NCBI GenBank assembly: GCA_042408665.1
Contig: JBHOQW010000208.1
Coordinates: 3,839-67,838 of the forward strand
DNA length: 64,000 nucleotides
Direction of reading: 5' to 3'
Source of the DNA: CAUJGQ01 sp042408665
GTDB lineage: Bacteria; Chloroflexota; Dehalococcoidia; CAUJGQ01
The position numbers were made by a program, and so were the translations under genes. The stretch's first letter is position 1. Every line of letters starts with the position of its first letter. Under the pieces are notes generated by a model. It saw only the letters and a program-made list of their open reading frames with translations. It ran no database searches and was not told the DNA's origin. This document shows, in pieces, positions 12,822-21,496 of this stretch.

Positions 12822-14920
12822 TCCGCCCGCGAGCGCGCGGCTGCGGTCGGCTGCCCGATCTCCGCCTCCAGGTCGCGGATCCACGTCTGGACCATGGCGT
12901 CGCTGGGCATGCGCCAGTCGCCGCGTGGAGAGAGGGCGACGGTGCCCACTTTGGGGCCGTTCGCGGTGCAGTCGCGCTTCCACTGGTTGGCGAAGAAGCG
13001 CCGATAGAACACCAGCAGCCAGCGGCGCAGCTCCGCGTCGCTGTAATCACCGGCGAACGCCGCCCGCGCCAGGGTGAGCAGGTGGTGCGGACGGGCGCCG
13101 TGGCGGACGGTCCAGTACAGGAAGAAGTCGTGCAGCTCGTAGGGGCCGATGGCCTGCTCGCTGAGCTGGGCGATGGCCCCTTCGGCGCCCAGCGGCAGCA
13201 GCTCCGGCGTGATGGGGGCGGCCAGGATGTCGGACAGCACCGCCCGGAGCGCGGCCGGGTCGCCCGCCGTCCAGCGCTCGGCCTGCTCGGTGGCCACCCA
13301 GCGGATGACGAAGTTCACCAGCGTCTTGGGGATGCCGGCGTTGATGTCGTACATGCTGATGTGGTCGCCGGCGTAGGTGGACCAGCCCAGGGCCTTCTCG
13401 GAGAGGTCGCCCGTGCCCACCACCAGGCCGCGCCAGCGGTTGGCTTTGGTCATGAGCCGCAGGGTGCGCACCCGCGCCTGGATGTTCTCGAACTCGACGT
13501 CGCACAGCTCCACGTGCGCGGCGGCGAACCGCTCGAACGCCGCCAGGGAGTCGGGCGCGCCTTCAGTCGCGCGCCAGGCAGCGAAGGCGGTGGCCAGCGG
13601 GTGGTGCTGCTCGCGCAAGATCAGCCAGCACTCCTCGCGGATGTCCTCCTCCTCGAAGCTGGCGCCGAGGGCGGCGGCCAGCCGGCGGGCGGCGTCGCGC
13701 GTGTGCTGGGAGGTGCCGAACCCCGGCATGGAGACGCAGTGCAGGTTGGTGCGCGGTGCGCCGATCTGGTCCAGGGCGCTGGCGCAGGCCAGGGCGGCCA
13801 GGGTCGAATCGCGGCCGCCGGACAGGCCAAGCACCAGGTGGGCGCTGCCGATGTACTCTATGCGCGTGATCAGGGCGTTGGTCTGGATTTGGAACACCTC
13901 CCAGCAGCGGGTGGCGAGGGTGGTCGGGTCCTTGGGCACAAACGGGTGCCGCTCCACGGGGCGCCGCAGCGTTACCGGCGCGGTCGGCCGGTGGGCGGTG
14001 AAGGGGATGCGCCGGAAGGGGCGCTCGTGCTCGCGGGCGCAGGCGCCGAAGCTGCCCGTGCTTAGCCGTTCATGCAGGAGCAGTTCGAGGTCGATGTCGG
14101 CCGTGATGAGCTGCGGCTCGCGCGCGAAGCGGCGGGACTCGGCCAAGCATGAGCCGTTCTCGTAGATGAGGGCGTGGGCGTCGAAGGCCAGGTCGGCGGA
14201 GGATTCGCCCGGGCCGGCGGCGGTGTAGATATACGCGCACTTGCCGGGGTCAGACGCCTTCCAGCATAGCTTGTGCCGCAGCTCCCCCTTGCCCAGGGTG
14301 AAGTTGCTGGCGGACAGGTTTCCGCATACCGTGGCGCCCGCCGACACCTGATAGGCGCTGGGCGAGAGCTGGACCCAGATATCCTCGCAGATCTCCACCC
14401 CCACGATCAGGCCGGGCTCGTTGTCCGCCACGAACAAGAGATCGGTGCCGAAGGGCACCTCCTGCCCCAGCAGCTCAATCGTGCGGCCGGGCGGCACCTC
14501 GCGACCCTCGCGGAACTGGCGCTGCTCGTAGAACTCGCGATAGTTGGGCAGGTAAGTCTTGGGCACCACACCGAGGATGCGGCCGCCCTGCACGGCCACG
14601 GCCACGTTGTACAGCCCCGGGTGTACGAACAGCGGCAGCCCGATGAAGGCCAAGGTGCGCAGCCCGCGGCGGGCGCCCTCCGCCAGGAGCCCCTCCAGCG
14701 CCTCCAGCACGGCCTGCTGCAGACGCAGGTTCATATGCAGGTCGCCCGCCGTGTAGGAGCTGAGCCCCAGCTCCGGGAAGAAGACCACGGCGCACCCTTC
14801 ATCGTGCGCCTGCTGCCAGAGGGCGAGCGTCTGCTCGCGGTTGTAGTCCACATCCACCACGCGCACGCGCGGCACCGCCGCGGCCACGCGCACGAACCCG
14901 GCAAAGGCGTCGTCTGGCAT
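12818..14920 (-). CDS. nadE: Glutamine-dependent NAD+ synthase
   Basis: Final enzyme of NAD synthesis: it amidates nicotinate adenine dinucleotide using ammonia released from glutamine. The 700-aa length fits the two-domain type. The N-terminal nitrilase-fold glutaminase shows the Glu-Lys-Cys triad as Glu50 (FFPELGLSSY), Lys121 (PKTYLPNY) and Cys178 (GVEICEDIW). The C-terminal synthetase has the ATP-pyrophosphatase loop SGGRDS at 367-372 and the later VGTGDLSEKALGWSTY block. The ATG at 14920 was chosen; the frame extends to 15073 but the added residues lack family character. A weak promoter (TTGCCC, 16 bases, TACAAG on the minus strand near 14957-14984) may serve it. It is divergent from the phosphoribosyltransferase cluster, which also concerns PRPP and nucleotide metabolism. 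Confidence 0.95.
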   Translation of the reverse strand: MPDDAFAGFVRVAAAVPRVRVVDVDYNREQTLALWQQAHDEGCAVVFFPELGLSSYTAGDLHMNLRLQQAVLEALEGLLAEGARRGLRTLAFIGLPLFVHPGLYNVAVAVQGGRILGVVPKTYLPNYREFYEQRQFREGREVPPGRTIELLGQEVPFGTDLLFVADNEPGLIVGVEICEDIWVQLSPSAYQVSAGATVCGNLSASNFTLGKGELRHKLCWKASDPGKCAYIYTAAGPGESSADLAFDAHALIYENGSCLAESRRFAREPQLITADIDLELLLHERLSTGSFGACAREHERPFRRIPFTAHRPTAPVTLRRPVERHPFVPKDPTTLATRCWEVFQIQTNALITRIEYIGSAHLVLGLSGGRDSTLAALACASALDQIGAPRTNLHCVSMPGFGTSQHTRDAARRLAAALGASFEEEDIREECWLILREQHHPLATAFAAWRATEGAPDSLAAFERFAAAHVELCDVEFENIQARVRTLRLMTKANRWRGLVVGTGDLSEKALGWSTYAGDHISMYDINAGIPKTLVNFVIRWVATEQAERWTAGDPAALRAVLSDILAAPITPELLPLGAEGAIAQLSEQAIGPYELHDFFLYWTVRHGARPHHLLTLARAAFAGDYSDAELRRWLLVFYRRFFANQWKRDCTANGPKVGTVALSPRGDWRMPSDAMVQTWIRDLEAEIGQPTAAARSRAD

Positions 14921-15096
14921 GGCTGTCCGTCCGGCGCTCAACCCGTACCCCTCTCCCTTGTACCACCCCGACAGGCCGGGGCAAAGCCCGCCGTCCGGTT
15001 TCGCCCCACACGCGCCCTGCCGCCTCTGTCCCGATACCTGATAGACTGACGCATCACCGATGGTCATGATCAAGGCAACGGCGGGGGAGGTGGCGT

Positions 15097-15783
15097 ATGG
15101 ACCCGGAACGCTCCACCGCCCGGTGGGGGGCGCTATTTCGTGACCGCGCCGACGCCGGCGCGCAGCTCGCGCAGGCGCTCCAGGGGTATCGCGGGCAGGA
15201 TGTGTTGGTGCTCGGCATCCCGCGCGGCGGCGTGGTGGTGGCGGCCGAGGTGGCGCGGCGGCTGGGGGCCGAGCTGGACGTGATCGTGGCGCGCAAGCTA
15301 GGCGCGCCCATCTCGCGCGAGCTGGCCATCGGCGCCGTCACCGCCGACGGCGAGCGCTACCTGAACGAAGATATCCTGCGCGAGTTGCGCGTGCCGGAGC
15401 ACTACGTGCAGACGGTGACCGAAGAGGAGCAGGCGGAGGCGCGCCGGCGCGAGGAGCGCTTCCGCGCCGGCCGTCCGCCCGCGCGCATCGCCGGCCGCAC
15501 GGTGATCCTGGTTGATGACGGGCTGGCCACCGGGGCCACTATGCACGCGGCGGTGCGCTCCGTGCGCCGCCAGAGGCCGGCCCGGCTGGTCGTGGCCGTG
15601 CCCGTGGGCGCGCGCGAGACCTGCGAAGAGCTGCGCGCGGAGGCCGACGAGGTCGTCTGCCTCTTCCAGCCGGAGCCGTTCTGGGCGGTGGGCGCGCATT
15701 ACCGGCACTTTGAGCCGGTGGACGACGCCACCGTTCAGGAGCTGCTGCGCGCCTCCGCCTCGACGGCGCGCGAACGGGAGTGA
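15097..15783 (+). CDS. Phosphoribosyltransferase-family protein
   Basis: A 228-aa protein with a type I phosphoribosyltransferase fold. The PRPP-binding signature reads VILVDDGLATGATM near residues 134-147, and an early LGIPRGGVVVAAEVARRLG segment matches the pyrophosphate loop. Proteins of this subgroup are often annotated only as phosphoribosyltransferases and are frequently found near stress genes; the base they use is not known. GGGGGAGG precedes the ATG. It begins a rightward cluster with a CapA-like protein and a PRPP synthetase, so its substrate donor may be made two genes downstream. Confidence 0.82.
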   Translation: MDPERSTARWGALFRDRADAGAQLAQALQGYRGQDVLVLGIPRGGVVVAAEVARRLGAELDVIVARKLGAPISRELAIGAVTADGERYLNEDILRELRVPEHYVQTVTEEEQAEARRREERFRAGRPPARIAGRTVILVDDGLATGATMHAAVRSVRRQRPARLVVAVPVGARETCEELRAEADEVVCLFQPEPFWAVGAHYRHFEPVDDATVQELLRASASTARERE

Positions 15784-15815
15784 CCCTCTGCATGCCGAGG
15801 GGCGGAGGTGCGGAC

Positions 15816-16835
15816 ATGGCGGGCCCTACCGCAACCCTGGCAATCACCGGCGACGTGATGCTGGGGCGGCTGGTGAACGAGGCGATCGCGCTGCGGGGGT
15901 TCGCCTACCCCTGGGGTGATACCTTGCCGCTCCTGCACCGCGCCGATCGGCTGCTCATCAACCTGGAGTGTGCCCTCACCGCGCACACCGAGCCCTGGCG
16001 CGGTGACCCCTACAAACCGTTCTTCTTCCGCGCCGAGCCGGCGACCGTGGCCACGCTCACGCTGGCCCACGTGTCCTTCGCCTCGCTGGCCAACAACCAC
16101 AGCCTGGACTTCGACGTGCCCGGCATGCTGGAGACCATCGCGGTGCTGGACCGCGCCGGGATCGCGCACGCCGGGGCGGGGCGCACCCTGGCCGAGGCGC
16201 GGGCGCCGGCCTGGCTGACCGCGGGCGGCCTGCGCATCGCCGTGCTGGCGTTCGCCGACCACCCCCTGGCCTGGGCGGCGACGCCGGAATCGCCTGGCAT
16301 CAATTACACGCCGGTCTCCCTGGACGAGGAAGACTTCGCACCGGTGGCCGAGGCCATCGCCGCCGTGCGGGCGCAGGCGGACCTGGTGGTCTTTTCCATC
16401 CACTGGGGGCCGAACATGCGCCTGCGGCCGGCCCCCCACTTCCGCTCCTTTGCCCGACGGGTGATCGAGACCGGCGTGGACCTCTTTTGGGGTCACAGCG
16501 CCCACGTGGTGCAGGGGATCGAGTTCCACCAGGGCAAGCCCATCCTGTACGACACCGGCGACTTCGTGGACGACTACGCCGTGGACCCCGACCTGCGCAA
16601 CGACCTCTCCGCCCTGTTCCTGGCGCGCGTGGGGCCGCGGCAGGTGGCGGAGCTGGAGCTGGTGCCGGTGCAGATCGATGAGATGCAGGTGAACATCGCC
16701 CGCGGCCGGGATCGGGCCTGGTTCCTGGACCGGTTGGACGCGCTGTGCGCGGAGTTCGGCACCGCCCTCGCTCCCACTGACGACGGGCTGCGCGTGCGCG
16801 TCGCGCCGGTCGTGGCGCTGGAGGGCGCCCGATGA
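15816..16835 (+). CDS. CapA-family protein (poly-gamma-glutamate synthesis-like metallophosphatase fold)
   Basis: A 339-aa protein with the CapA/PgsA pattern: ITGDVMLGR near the start, NLECALT, FASLANNHSLDFDVPGMLET (Asn-Asn-His metal site), VVFSIHWGPNMR, and FWGHSAHVVQGIEFH near residue 230. These blocks are shared with calcineurin-like phosphoesterases and suggest metal-dependent hydrolysis. Classical CapA proteins take part in capsule polymer synthesis, but no other capsule gene lies here and there is no signal peptide, so a cytoplasmic phosphatase role is possible. The ATG at 15816 with GGAGG was chosen over earlier starts. Its last four bases overlap the PRPP synthetase start (ATGA), which implies translational coupling. 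Confidence 0.82.
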   Translation: MAGPTATLAITGDVMLGRLVNEAIALRGFAYPWGDTLPLLHRADRLLINLECALTAHTEPWRGDPYKPFFFRAEPATVATLTLAHVSFASLANNHSLDFDVPGMLETIAVLDRAGIAHAGAGRTLAEARAPAWLTAGGLRIAVLAFADHPLAWAATPESPGINYTPVSLDEEDFAPVAEAIAAVRAQADLVVFSIHWGPNMRLRPAPHFRSFARRVIETGVDLFWGHSAHVVQGIEFHQGKPILYDTGDFVDDYAVDPDLRNDLSALFLARVGPRQVAELELVPVQIDEMQVNIARGRDRAWFLDRLDALCAEFGTALAPTDDGLRVRVAPVVALEGAR

Positions 16836-17767
16836 GCCTCGTGCTGGTCGCCGGCAGCGCCAACGAGCCCCTGGCAAGCGCGGTGGCCGCCCGCCTGGGC
16901 GTGCCGCTGGGCGAACGGCTGCTGGAACGCTTCCCAGACGGCGAGCTGCACGTGGCCCTGTTGACGAGCGTGCGCCGCCGCGATGTGTACGTCCTCCAGC
17001 CCACCGGCCCGCCGGCGGATGCGCACCTCATGGAGCTCTGCTTGCTGGCCGACGCCTGTCGGCGGGCAGGGGCGGACCGCCTCACCGCCGTGGTCCCATA
17101 CCTCGGGTACGCCCGCCAGGACCGCCGCGCCCAGGGCCGAGAGGCGGTGGCGGCGCGGGTGGTGGCCGACCTGGTGCAGGCGGCCGGGTTTGACCGGGTG
17201 GTGGCGCTGGACCTGCACAGCCCGTCGCTGGAGGGGTTCTTTACCGTGCCCTTGGAGCACCTGAGCGCGGTGCCCCTGCTGGCCGACGCCGTGCGGCCGC
17301 TGCTCCCCGCGCCGGCGGTGGTGGTCGCCCCCGATCTGGGCGCGGCCCGCTTGGCCGAGCGGTACGCGCGCCTGCTGGCGCTGCCCATGGCCGTTGTGCA
17401 CAAGACCCGCGTGAGCGGCACCGAGGTGACGGCGGGCGCGGTGGTGGGCGAGGTGCGTGACCGCGTGCCGGTGATCGTGGACGACATGATCAGCACGGCC
17501 GGCACGGCGGTGGCGGCGGCCGACGCCCTGGAGGCGGCGGGGGGCCTGCCCGGGGCGGTGGTGGTCGCCAGCCACGGCCTGTTCACCGGCCCGGCGCAGG
17601 CCCGACTGCGCGCGCTCGCACCACGGGCGGTCGTGGTGACCGACAGCGTGCCGCCGCCGCCCCTGACCCTGCCGGTCCAGCAGGTGAGCGTGGCGCCGCT
17701 GCTGGCCGAGGCCATCGCCCGGCTGCACGACGGCCGCTCGCTTGCGGACCTGCTCGCGCATCGCTAG
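16832..17767 (+). CDS. prs: Ribose-phosphate pyrophosphokinase (PRPP synthetase)
   Basis: Makes PRPP from ribose-5-phosphate and ATP. At 311 aa it has the usual length. Visible blocks are RFPDGELHVAL near residue 31, VVPYLGYARQDRRAQGREAV (ATP and ribose-phosphate loop), LDLHSPSLEGFF (metal-binding His), and the PRPP signature VIVDDMISTAGT, where the common form has DMIDTAGT. The protein is more divergent than a typical housekeeping Prs, so it could be a second paralogue or a diphosphokinase-like relative. The gene starts inside the last four bases of the CapA-like gene. Confidence 0.85.
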   Translation: MSLVLVAGSANEPLASAVAARLGVPLGERLLERFPDGELHVALLTSVRRRDVYVLQPTGPPADAHLMELCLLADACRRAGADRLTAVVPYLGYARQDRRAQGREAVAARVVADLVQAAGFDRVVALDLHSPSLEGFFTVPLEHLSAVPLLADAVRPLLPAPAVVVAPDLGAARLAERYARLLALPMAVVHKTRVSGTEVTAGAVVGEVRDRVPVIVDDMISTAGTAVAAADALEAAGGLPGAVVVASHGLFTGPAQARLRALAPRAVVVTDSVPPPPLTLPVQQVSVAPLLAEAIARLHDGRSLADLLAHR

Positions 17768-17925
17768 CGGGGCCGCTTGGCCGGAGGGTCGGACGCGACT
17801 TGACCGTTGGTGAGCGGTTTGAAAGCGTAGAGAATTGGACAGCGACGACGCGGCACACCCGGCGAGCGGGAGCGGACGCCGGCTTGCCCGGTGGGGACGC
17901 GCCGAGCAGGCGGAGGTCAACCACG

Positions 17926-19578
17926 ATGATGCGCAGCACGATGATGGACCGGCCGCTCTTGATCACGGATATCCTGTGGCGGATGGAGCGGCTCTACCAC
18001 GACAAGCCGGTGGTCACGCAGCGCGCCGCGGGGGAGCCGGCGCGCTCCACCTACGGCGAGGTAGCGGCGCGGGCGCAGCGGCTGGCCAGCGCGCTGGCCA
18101 AAGCGGGGATCCGGCCCGGGGACCGGGTGGCGACGTTTGCCTTCAACACCCAGCGCCACCTGGAGTGCTACTTCGCCGTGCCGTGCATGGGCGCGGTGCT
18201 CCACACCCTCAACGTGCGTCTGTTCGACGATCAGCTTGAGTACATCATCAACCACGCCGAGGACCAGATCATCTTCTGCGATCGCTCCGTGCTGCCCACC
18301 CTGGAGCGGCTGGCCGGCAAGATGCCCACCGTGCGGCTGGTGGTGCTGATGAACGAGGGGCCGGAGCCGAGCGGCGCGTTACCCAACGTGGTGGACTACG
18401 AGGAGTTCCTGGCCGGCGGCGACCCGCACTTCGCCTGGCCAGACCTGGATGAGCGCGCGGCCGCGGCCATGTGCTACACCTCCGGCACCACCGGCAACCC
18501 CAAGGGGGTCGTCTACAGCCACCGGTCCACGGTGATCCACTCGCTGGTGGCGGCGCTGCCCAACAACGTGGACATCAGCGAGCGCGACGTGATCATGTAC
18601 GCGGTGCCCATGTTCCACGCCAACGCCTGGGGGCTCCCCTACGCCGCCGCCATGAACGGCACCGCCCAGGTGTTCAGCGACCGCTACCTGGACCCGGAGC
18701 GCATCGTTGACCTGCTGGACCGCGAGGGGGTGACGATCACCGCCGGGGTACCCACCATCTGGATCGGTGTGTTGAGCCTGCTTGACCGCACCGGCCGGCG
18801 TCTGCCCCGCCTCAAGACCGTGCTGTGCGGCGGCTCGGCGGCGCCGCCGGCCCTGATCGAGGGCTTGCAGCGTCACGGCATCACGCTGGTGCATGCCTGG
18901 GGCATGACGGAGACCTCGCCCCTCGCCTCCCTCTCCCGGCTCAAAGCGTCGATGGAGACGCTGCCGGAGGACGAGAAGCTGCGCATCCGCAGCAAGCAGG
19001 GAATGATCGTGCCCACTGTGCAGTGCCGCATCGTCGACCTGGCCACCGGCCAGGAGCTGCCGTGGGATGGCGTGTCGTTCGGCGAGCTGCAGGTGCGCGG
19101 GCCGTACATCACCGGCACGTACTACAACGACCCCGCCGCGGCGGAGAAGTTCATGGACGGCTGGCTGCGCACCGGCGATGTGGCCACCATCGACCCCGAG
19201 GGCTACATCCAGCTCGTGGACCGCACCAAGGATCTGGTCAAGTCCGGCGGTGAGTGGATCTCCTCCGTCGAGCTGGAGAACCACATCATGGCCCACCCGA
19301 AGGTGCTGGAGGCGGCGGTGGTCGGCCTGCCGCACCCGCGCTGGCAGGAGCGGCCGGTGGCGGCGGTGGTGCCGAAGCCCGAGCACCGGGCGGACCTAAC
19401 GCCGGCCGAGATCCGGGAGTTCCTGTCCACGCGGGTGGCCAAGTGGTGGTTGCCGGATGAGATCGTGATCGTGGACGAGCTGCCGAAGACGAGCGTGGGC
19501 AAGTTCGCCAAGGGCAAGTTGCGCGAACAACTGGCGGAGATCGCCCGGCGCTGGGAGACGGCGGCCGTGGAGTCGTGA
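17926..19578 (+). CDS. Medium/long-chain fatty acyl-CoA synthetase
   Basis: An AMP-forming acyl-CoA ligase of 550 aa. The adenylation core shows the P-loop CYTSGTTGNPKGVVYSHRS, the HAWGMTETSPLASLS block, GWLRTGDVATIDPEGYIQLV, RTKDLVKSGGEW, and the C-terminal lysine in LPKTSVGKFAKGKL. The protein resembles the AlkK-type medium-chain group. The ATG at 17926 is nine bases from GGAGG; a second ATG follows at once and a third pair at 17941. It activates free fatty acids for the beta-oxidation enzymes found elsewhere in the window. No partner gene is adjacent. Confidence 0.9.
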   Translation: MMRSTMMDRPLLITDILWRMERLYHDKPVVTQRAAGEPARSTYGEVAARAQRLASALAKAGIRPGDRVATFAFNTQRHLECYFAVPCMGAVLHTLNVRLFDDQLEYIINHAEDQIIFCDRSVLPTLERLAGKMPTVRLVVLMNEGPEPSGALPNVVDYEEFLAGGDPHFAWPDLDERAAAAMCYTSGTTGNPKGVVYSHRSTVIHSLVAALPNNVDISERDVIMYAVPMFHANAWGLPYAAAMNGTAQVFSDRYLDPERIVDLLDREGVTITAGVPTIWIGVLSLLDRTGRRLPRLKTVLCGGSAAPPALIEGLQRHGITLVHAWGMTETSPLASLSRLKASMETLPEDEKLRIRSKQGMIVPTVQCRIVDLATGQELPWDGVSFGELQVRGPYITGTYYNDPAAAEKFMDGWLRTGDVATIDPEGYIQLVDRTKDLVKSGGEWISSVELENHIMAHPKVLEAAVVGLPHPRWQERPVAAVVPKPEHRADLTPAEIREFLSTRVAKWWLPDEIVIVDELPKTSVGKFAKGKLREQLAEIARRWETAAVES

Positions 19579-19718
19579 GCAAGGGCGGGACCCCCACCTC
19601 CGCTCTCTCCCCCACGCGGGTGCGACTGGCCGAGCCGGCGTGCCGGGGCGAGGCCGGGCGGGGGCTGGCCCTTGGGGAGCGAGCCGCGAGCAGCCGTGAG
19701 GCTGTCTACTTTTGTTCC

Positions 19719-19865
19719 TTACCTCTCACCCCGCGTCGGGGCCGGCACGGGCGTCGGCGCGGGTGCTGGCGCCTCCGGCACCACCGGCGGCGGGGCCAGC
19801 CGGTCGGGCTCCCCGGTGCGGCGCACGCCGAACCGGTCCGGCAGCGGCGTCACCTTTGTGGCCAT
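19719..19865 (-). CDS. Small proline-rich protein, 48 aa
   Basis: A short frame that starts at an ATG with a clear AGGAGG site seven bases upstream, 32 bases after the stop of the large membrane protein gene on the same strand. It reads MATKVTPLPDRFGVRRTGEP and then a proline/alanine-rich tail (many PAP and PTP units). The start signal and tight spacing argue for a real gene. I do not recognise it; it may be a partner or tail-like peptide for the membrane protein. The region 19579-19718 to its right holds nothing that I can support. Confidence 0.5.
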   Translation of the reverse strand: MATKVTPLPDRFGVRRTGEPDRLAPPPVVPEAPAPAPTPVPAPTRGER

Positions 19866-19897
19866 GGTCGGCACCTCCTGGGATGACCCGCGCGTAC

Positions 19898-21496
19898 TCA
19901 GCGCAACCCTTGCGGTTCGTCGAGGAGCACGGTCAGCGTATCACCGCTGCGCGTGAGCAGCGCTACGCGCGCGCCGGCGCGGATGGCCCGGCGCACTCGC
20001 TTGAGCCCGCGCCGCAGGCCCAGAACGATCTCACCCCGGCCATCGGTCCAGCCGGCGCGCAGGCGGCGCAGCCCGCCCGGTGCCGCCTGCCGGTGCACGG
20101 CCAGCGTCAGCTCGGTCAGCGCCAGCGCCTGGTCGCGCGCCCGGCGCGCCTCGGCCACCAGCACGGGGGTCTCGGCTTTCCGGCTGAGCAAGGCGGCGAG
20201 GTGCGGCTGCACCGCCGCAAACGGTTCGTCGAGGTAGCGGGCCTGCACCGCTTCCGCCAGCCCCCAGGCCGCGCACAGGTCGGCTAACGCCGTGACAAAC
20301 TCCTGCCAGATCGCGGCCAGGCGGCGCTCCAGGGCGGTGCGCGCGGCGGGCGGCACCCGGGCGGCGAGCAGGGCGGCGGCCAGGTGCTGTACAACCCGCA
20401 GGTCACGCGCGTGCTGGTCGGCGTACCCGGCGGCGGCCATCGCCGGCACCGGCGTCCAGACCAAGCTGAACAGAAAGTCGGTGCGGTCCCGTCCCAGCGG
20501 CGCGCCCGGCACCGGCTCAGGGGCCACGCGCCCGCGGGCGATGATGTTGCCCTCATCGCCGCGCCGCTCCGGTCCGGACAGGGCGAGGTCGAGGCCGCTG
20601 GCCAGAAGTTGGGCAAAGGCGATCCATTTGGCGTCGTCCCCCAGCTCGCCCTGGACGGTGATCTGGAGCGGCAGCGGCCGGCCGTGGGCGGCCACGCCAA
20701 GGTCCATGAGGGCGTCGATCAAGAGGGCAAGGGTGCGGTAGGCGCGCACGGGTGGCAGGAGCAGGACCTGCCCGCGCCAGAAGTAGTTCAGGCGGTCGCT
20801 GGCGACGCCCAGGCGGCCCGCCGTGCGTCGCACACGGGCGGCGCGGCGCGAGCGCGGGTCATGTCCCAGGTACAGCTTGGCGCCAATGGGTGGCAACCCG
20901 ACCGCGCCCGACTCCCAGCGCGCGATCCGCTGCACGGCCTCATCGATAAACGCCGTGGCCTCCGCGGCGGTCTCCGCCTGACCCAGGCCGCGCATGAGCT
21001 CGGCGGTGAGCGCGGCGCGCGCCCCCCGTGCCAGAGGCGCGATCTGGGCCGCACGGGCGCCGATCAGTGCGGCGTGCCGGCGCATCCTCGGCTCCAGCCA
21101 CGCACCGGCCGGCAGCGGCCACCGGTGCAGGTGGTGACCGGCCCACCACAGGCGAAGCTGGGCGCCCACCCCGAGCTGGCGGTACTCCGCCGGCAGATGC
21201 TGGCCAAGGAGCAGACCGGTGACCGGCACCCCCAGCACCCCGACCGGAAGCACGACCAGCCCCAAAAAGAGCATCATGCCCGGCGGTGCGGCCAGCGCGA
21301 GGCCGGCTACCCACAGACCGACGCACAGCAGGCCGAGCAGCGAGGCGGTCAGCGCGGCGCGGACCGTTCCCAGAAAGCAGAGCGCCAGCAACCCGCGCGC
21401 ACCCGCGGGCAACGCGACGGGGAAGGCGGAGCGGCGCGTCTGCCCCTGCGCTTCGCGGGTGGCGGGCGTGCCGGTGAGCTCCCTCATGGGCGGCAT
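19898..21496 (-). CDS. Unknown membrane protein, 532 aa
   Basis: I do not recognise this protein. Residues about 30-100 contain two hydrophobic hairpin-like regions (LLALCFLGTVRAALTASLLG, then MMLFLGLVVLPVGVLGVPVT). The large remainder looks cytoplasmic, with a long helical part (AALTAELMRGLGQAETAAEA), a segment with YLGHDPRSRRAARVRRTAGR, a mixed region TDFLFSLVWTPVPAMAAAGY, and a C-terminal beta-rich part rich in arginine (RRLRAGWTDGRGEIVLGLRR). Overall length and arrangement do not match a transporter. Start is ATG at 21496 or the ATGA-overlapping ATG at 21487. The gene overlaps the hemW stop and is followed by a 48-aa proline-rich gene, so the three may be cotranscribed. Confidence 0.65.
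   Translation of the reverse strand: MPPMRELTGTPATREAQGQTRRSAFPVALPAGARGLLALCFLGTVRAALTASLLGLLCVGLWVAGLALAAPPGMMLFLGLVVLPVGVLGVPVTGLLLGQHLPAEYRQLGVGAQLRLWWAGHHLHRWPLPAGAWLEPRMRRHAALIGARAAQIAPLARGARAALTAELMRGLGQAETAAEATAFIDEAVQRIARWESGAVGLPPIGAKLYLGHDPRSRRAARVRRTAGRLGVASDRLNYFWRGQVLLLPPVRAYRTLALLIDALMDLGVAAHGRPLPLQITVQGELGDDAKWIAFAQLLASGLDLALSGPERRGDEGNIIARGRVAPEPVPGAPLGRDRTDFLFSLVWTPVPAMAAAGYADQHARDLRVVQHLAAALLAARVPPAARTALERRLAAIWQEFVTALADLCAAWGLAEAVQARYLDEPFAAVQPHLAALLSRKAETPVLVAEARRARDQALALTELTLAVHRQAAPGGLRRLRAGWTDGRGEIVLGLRRGLKRVRRAIRAGARVALLTRSGDTLTVLLDEPQGLR

Noticed and set aside
12587..14065. A 492-aa frame on the plus strand opposite nadE
   Set aside because: It is a shadow of the NAD synthase gene, rich in Gly, Ala and Arg without domain structure.
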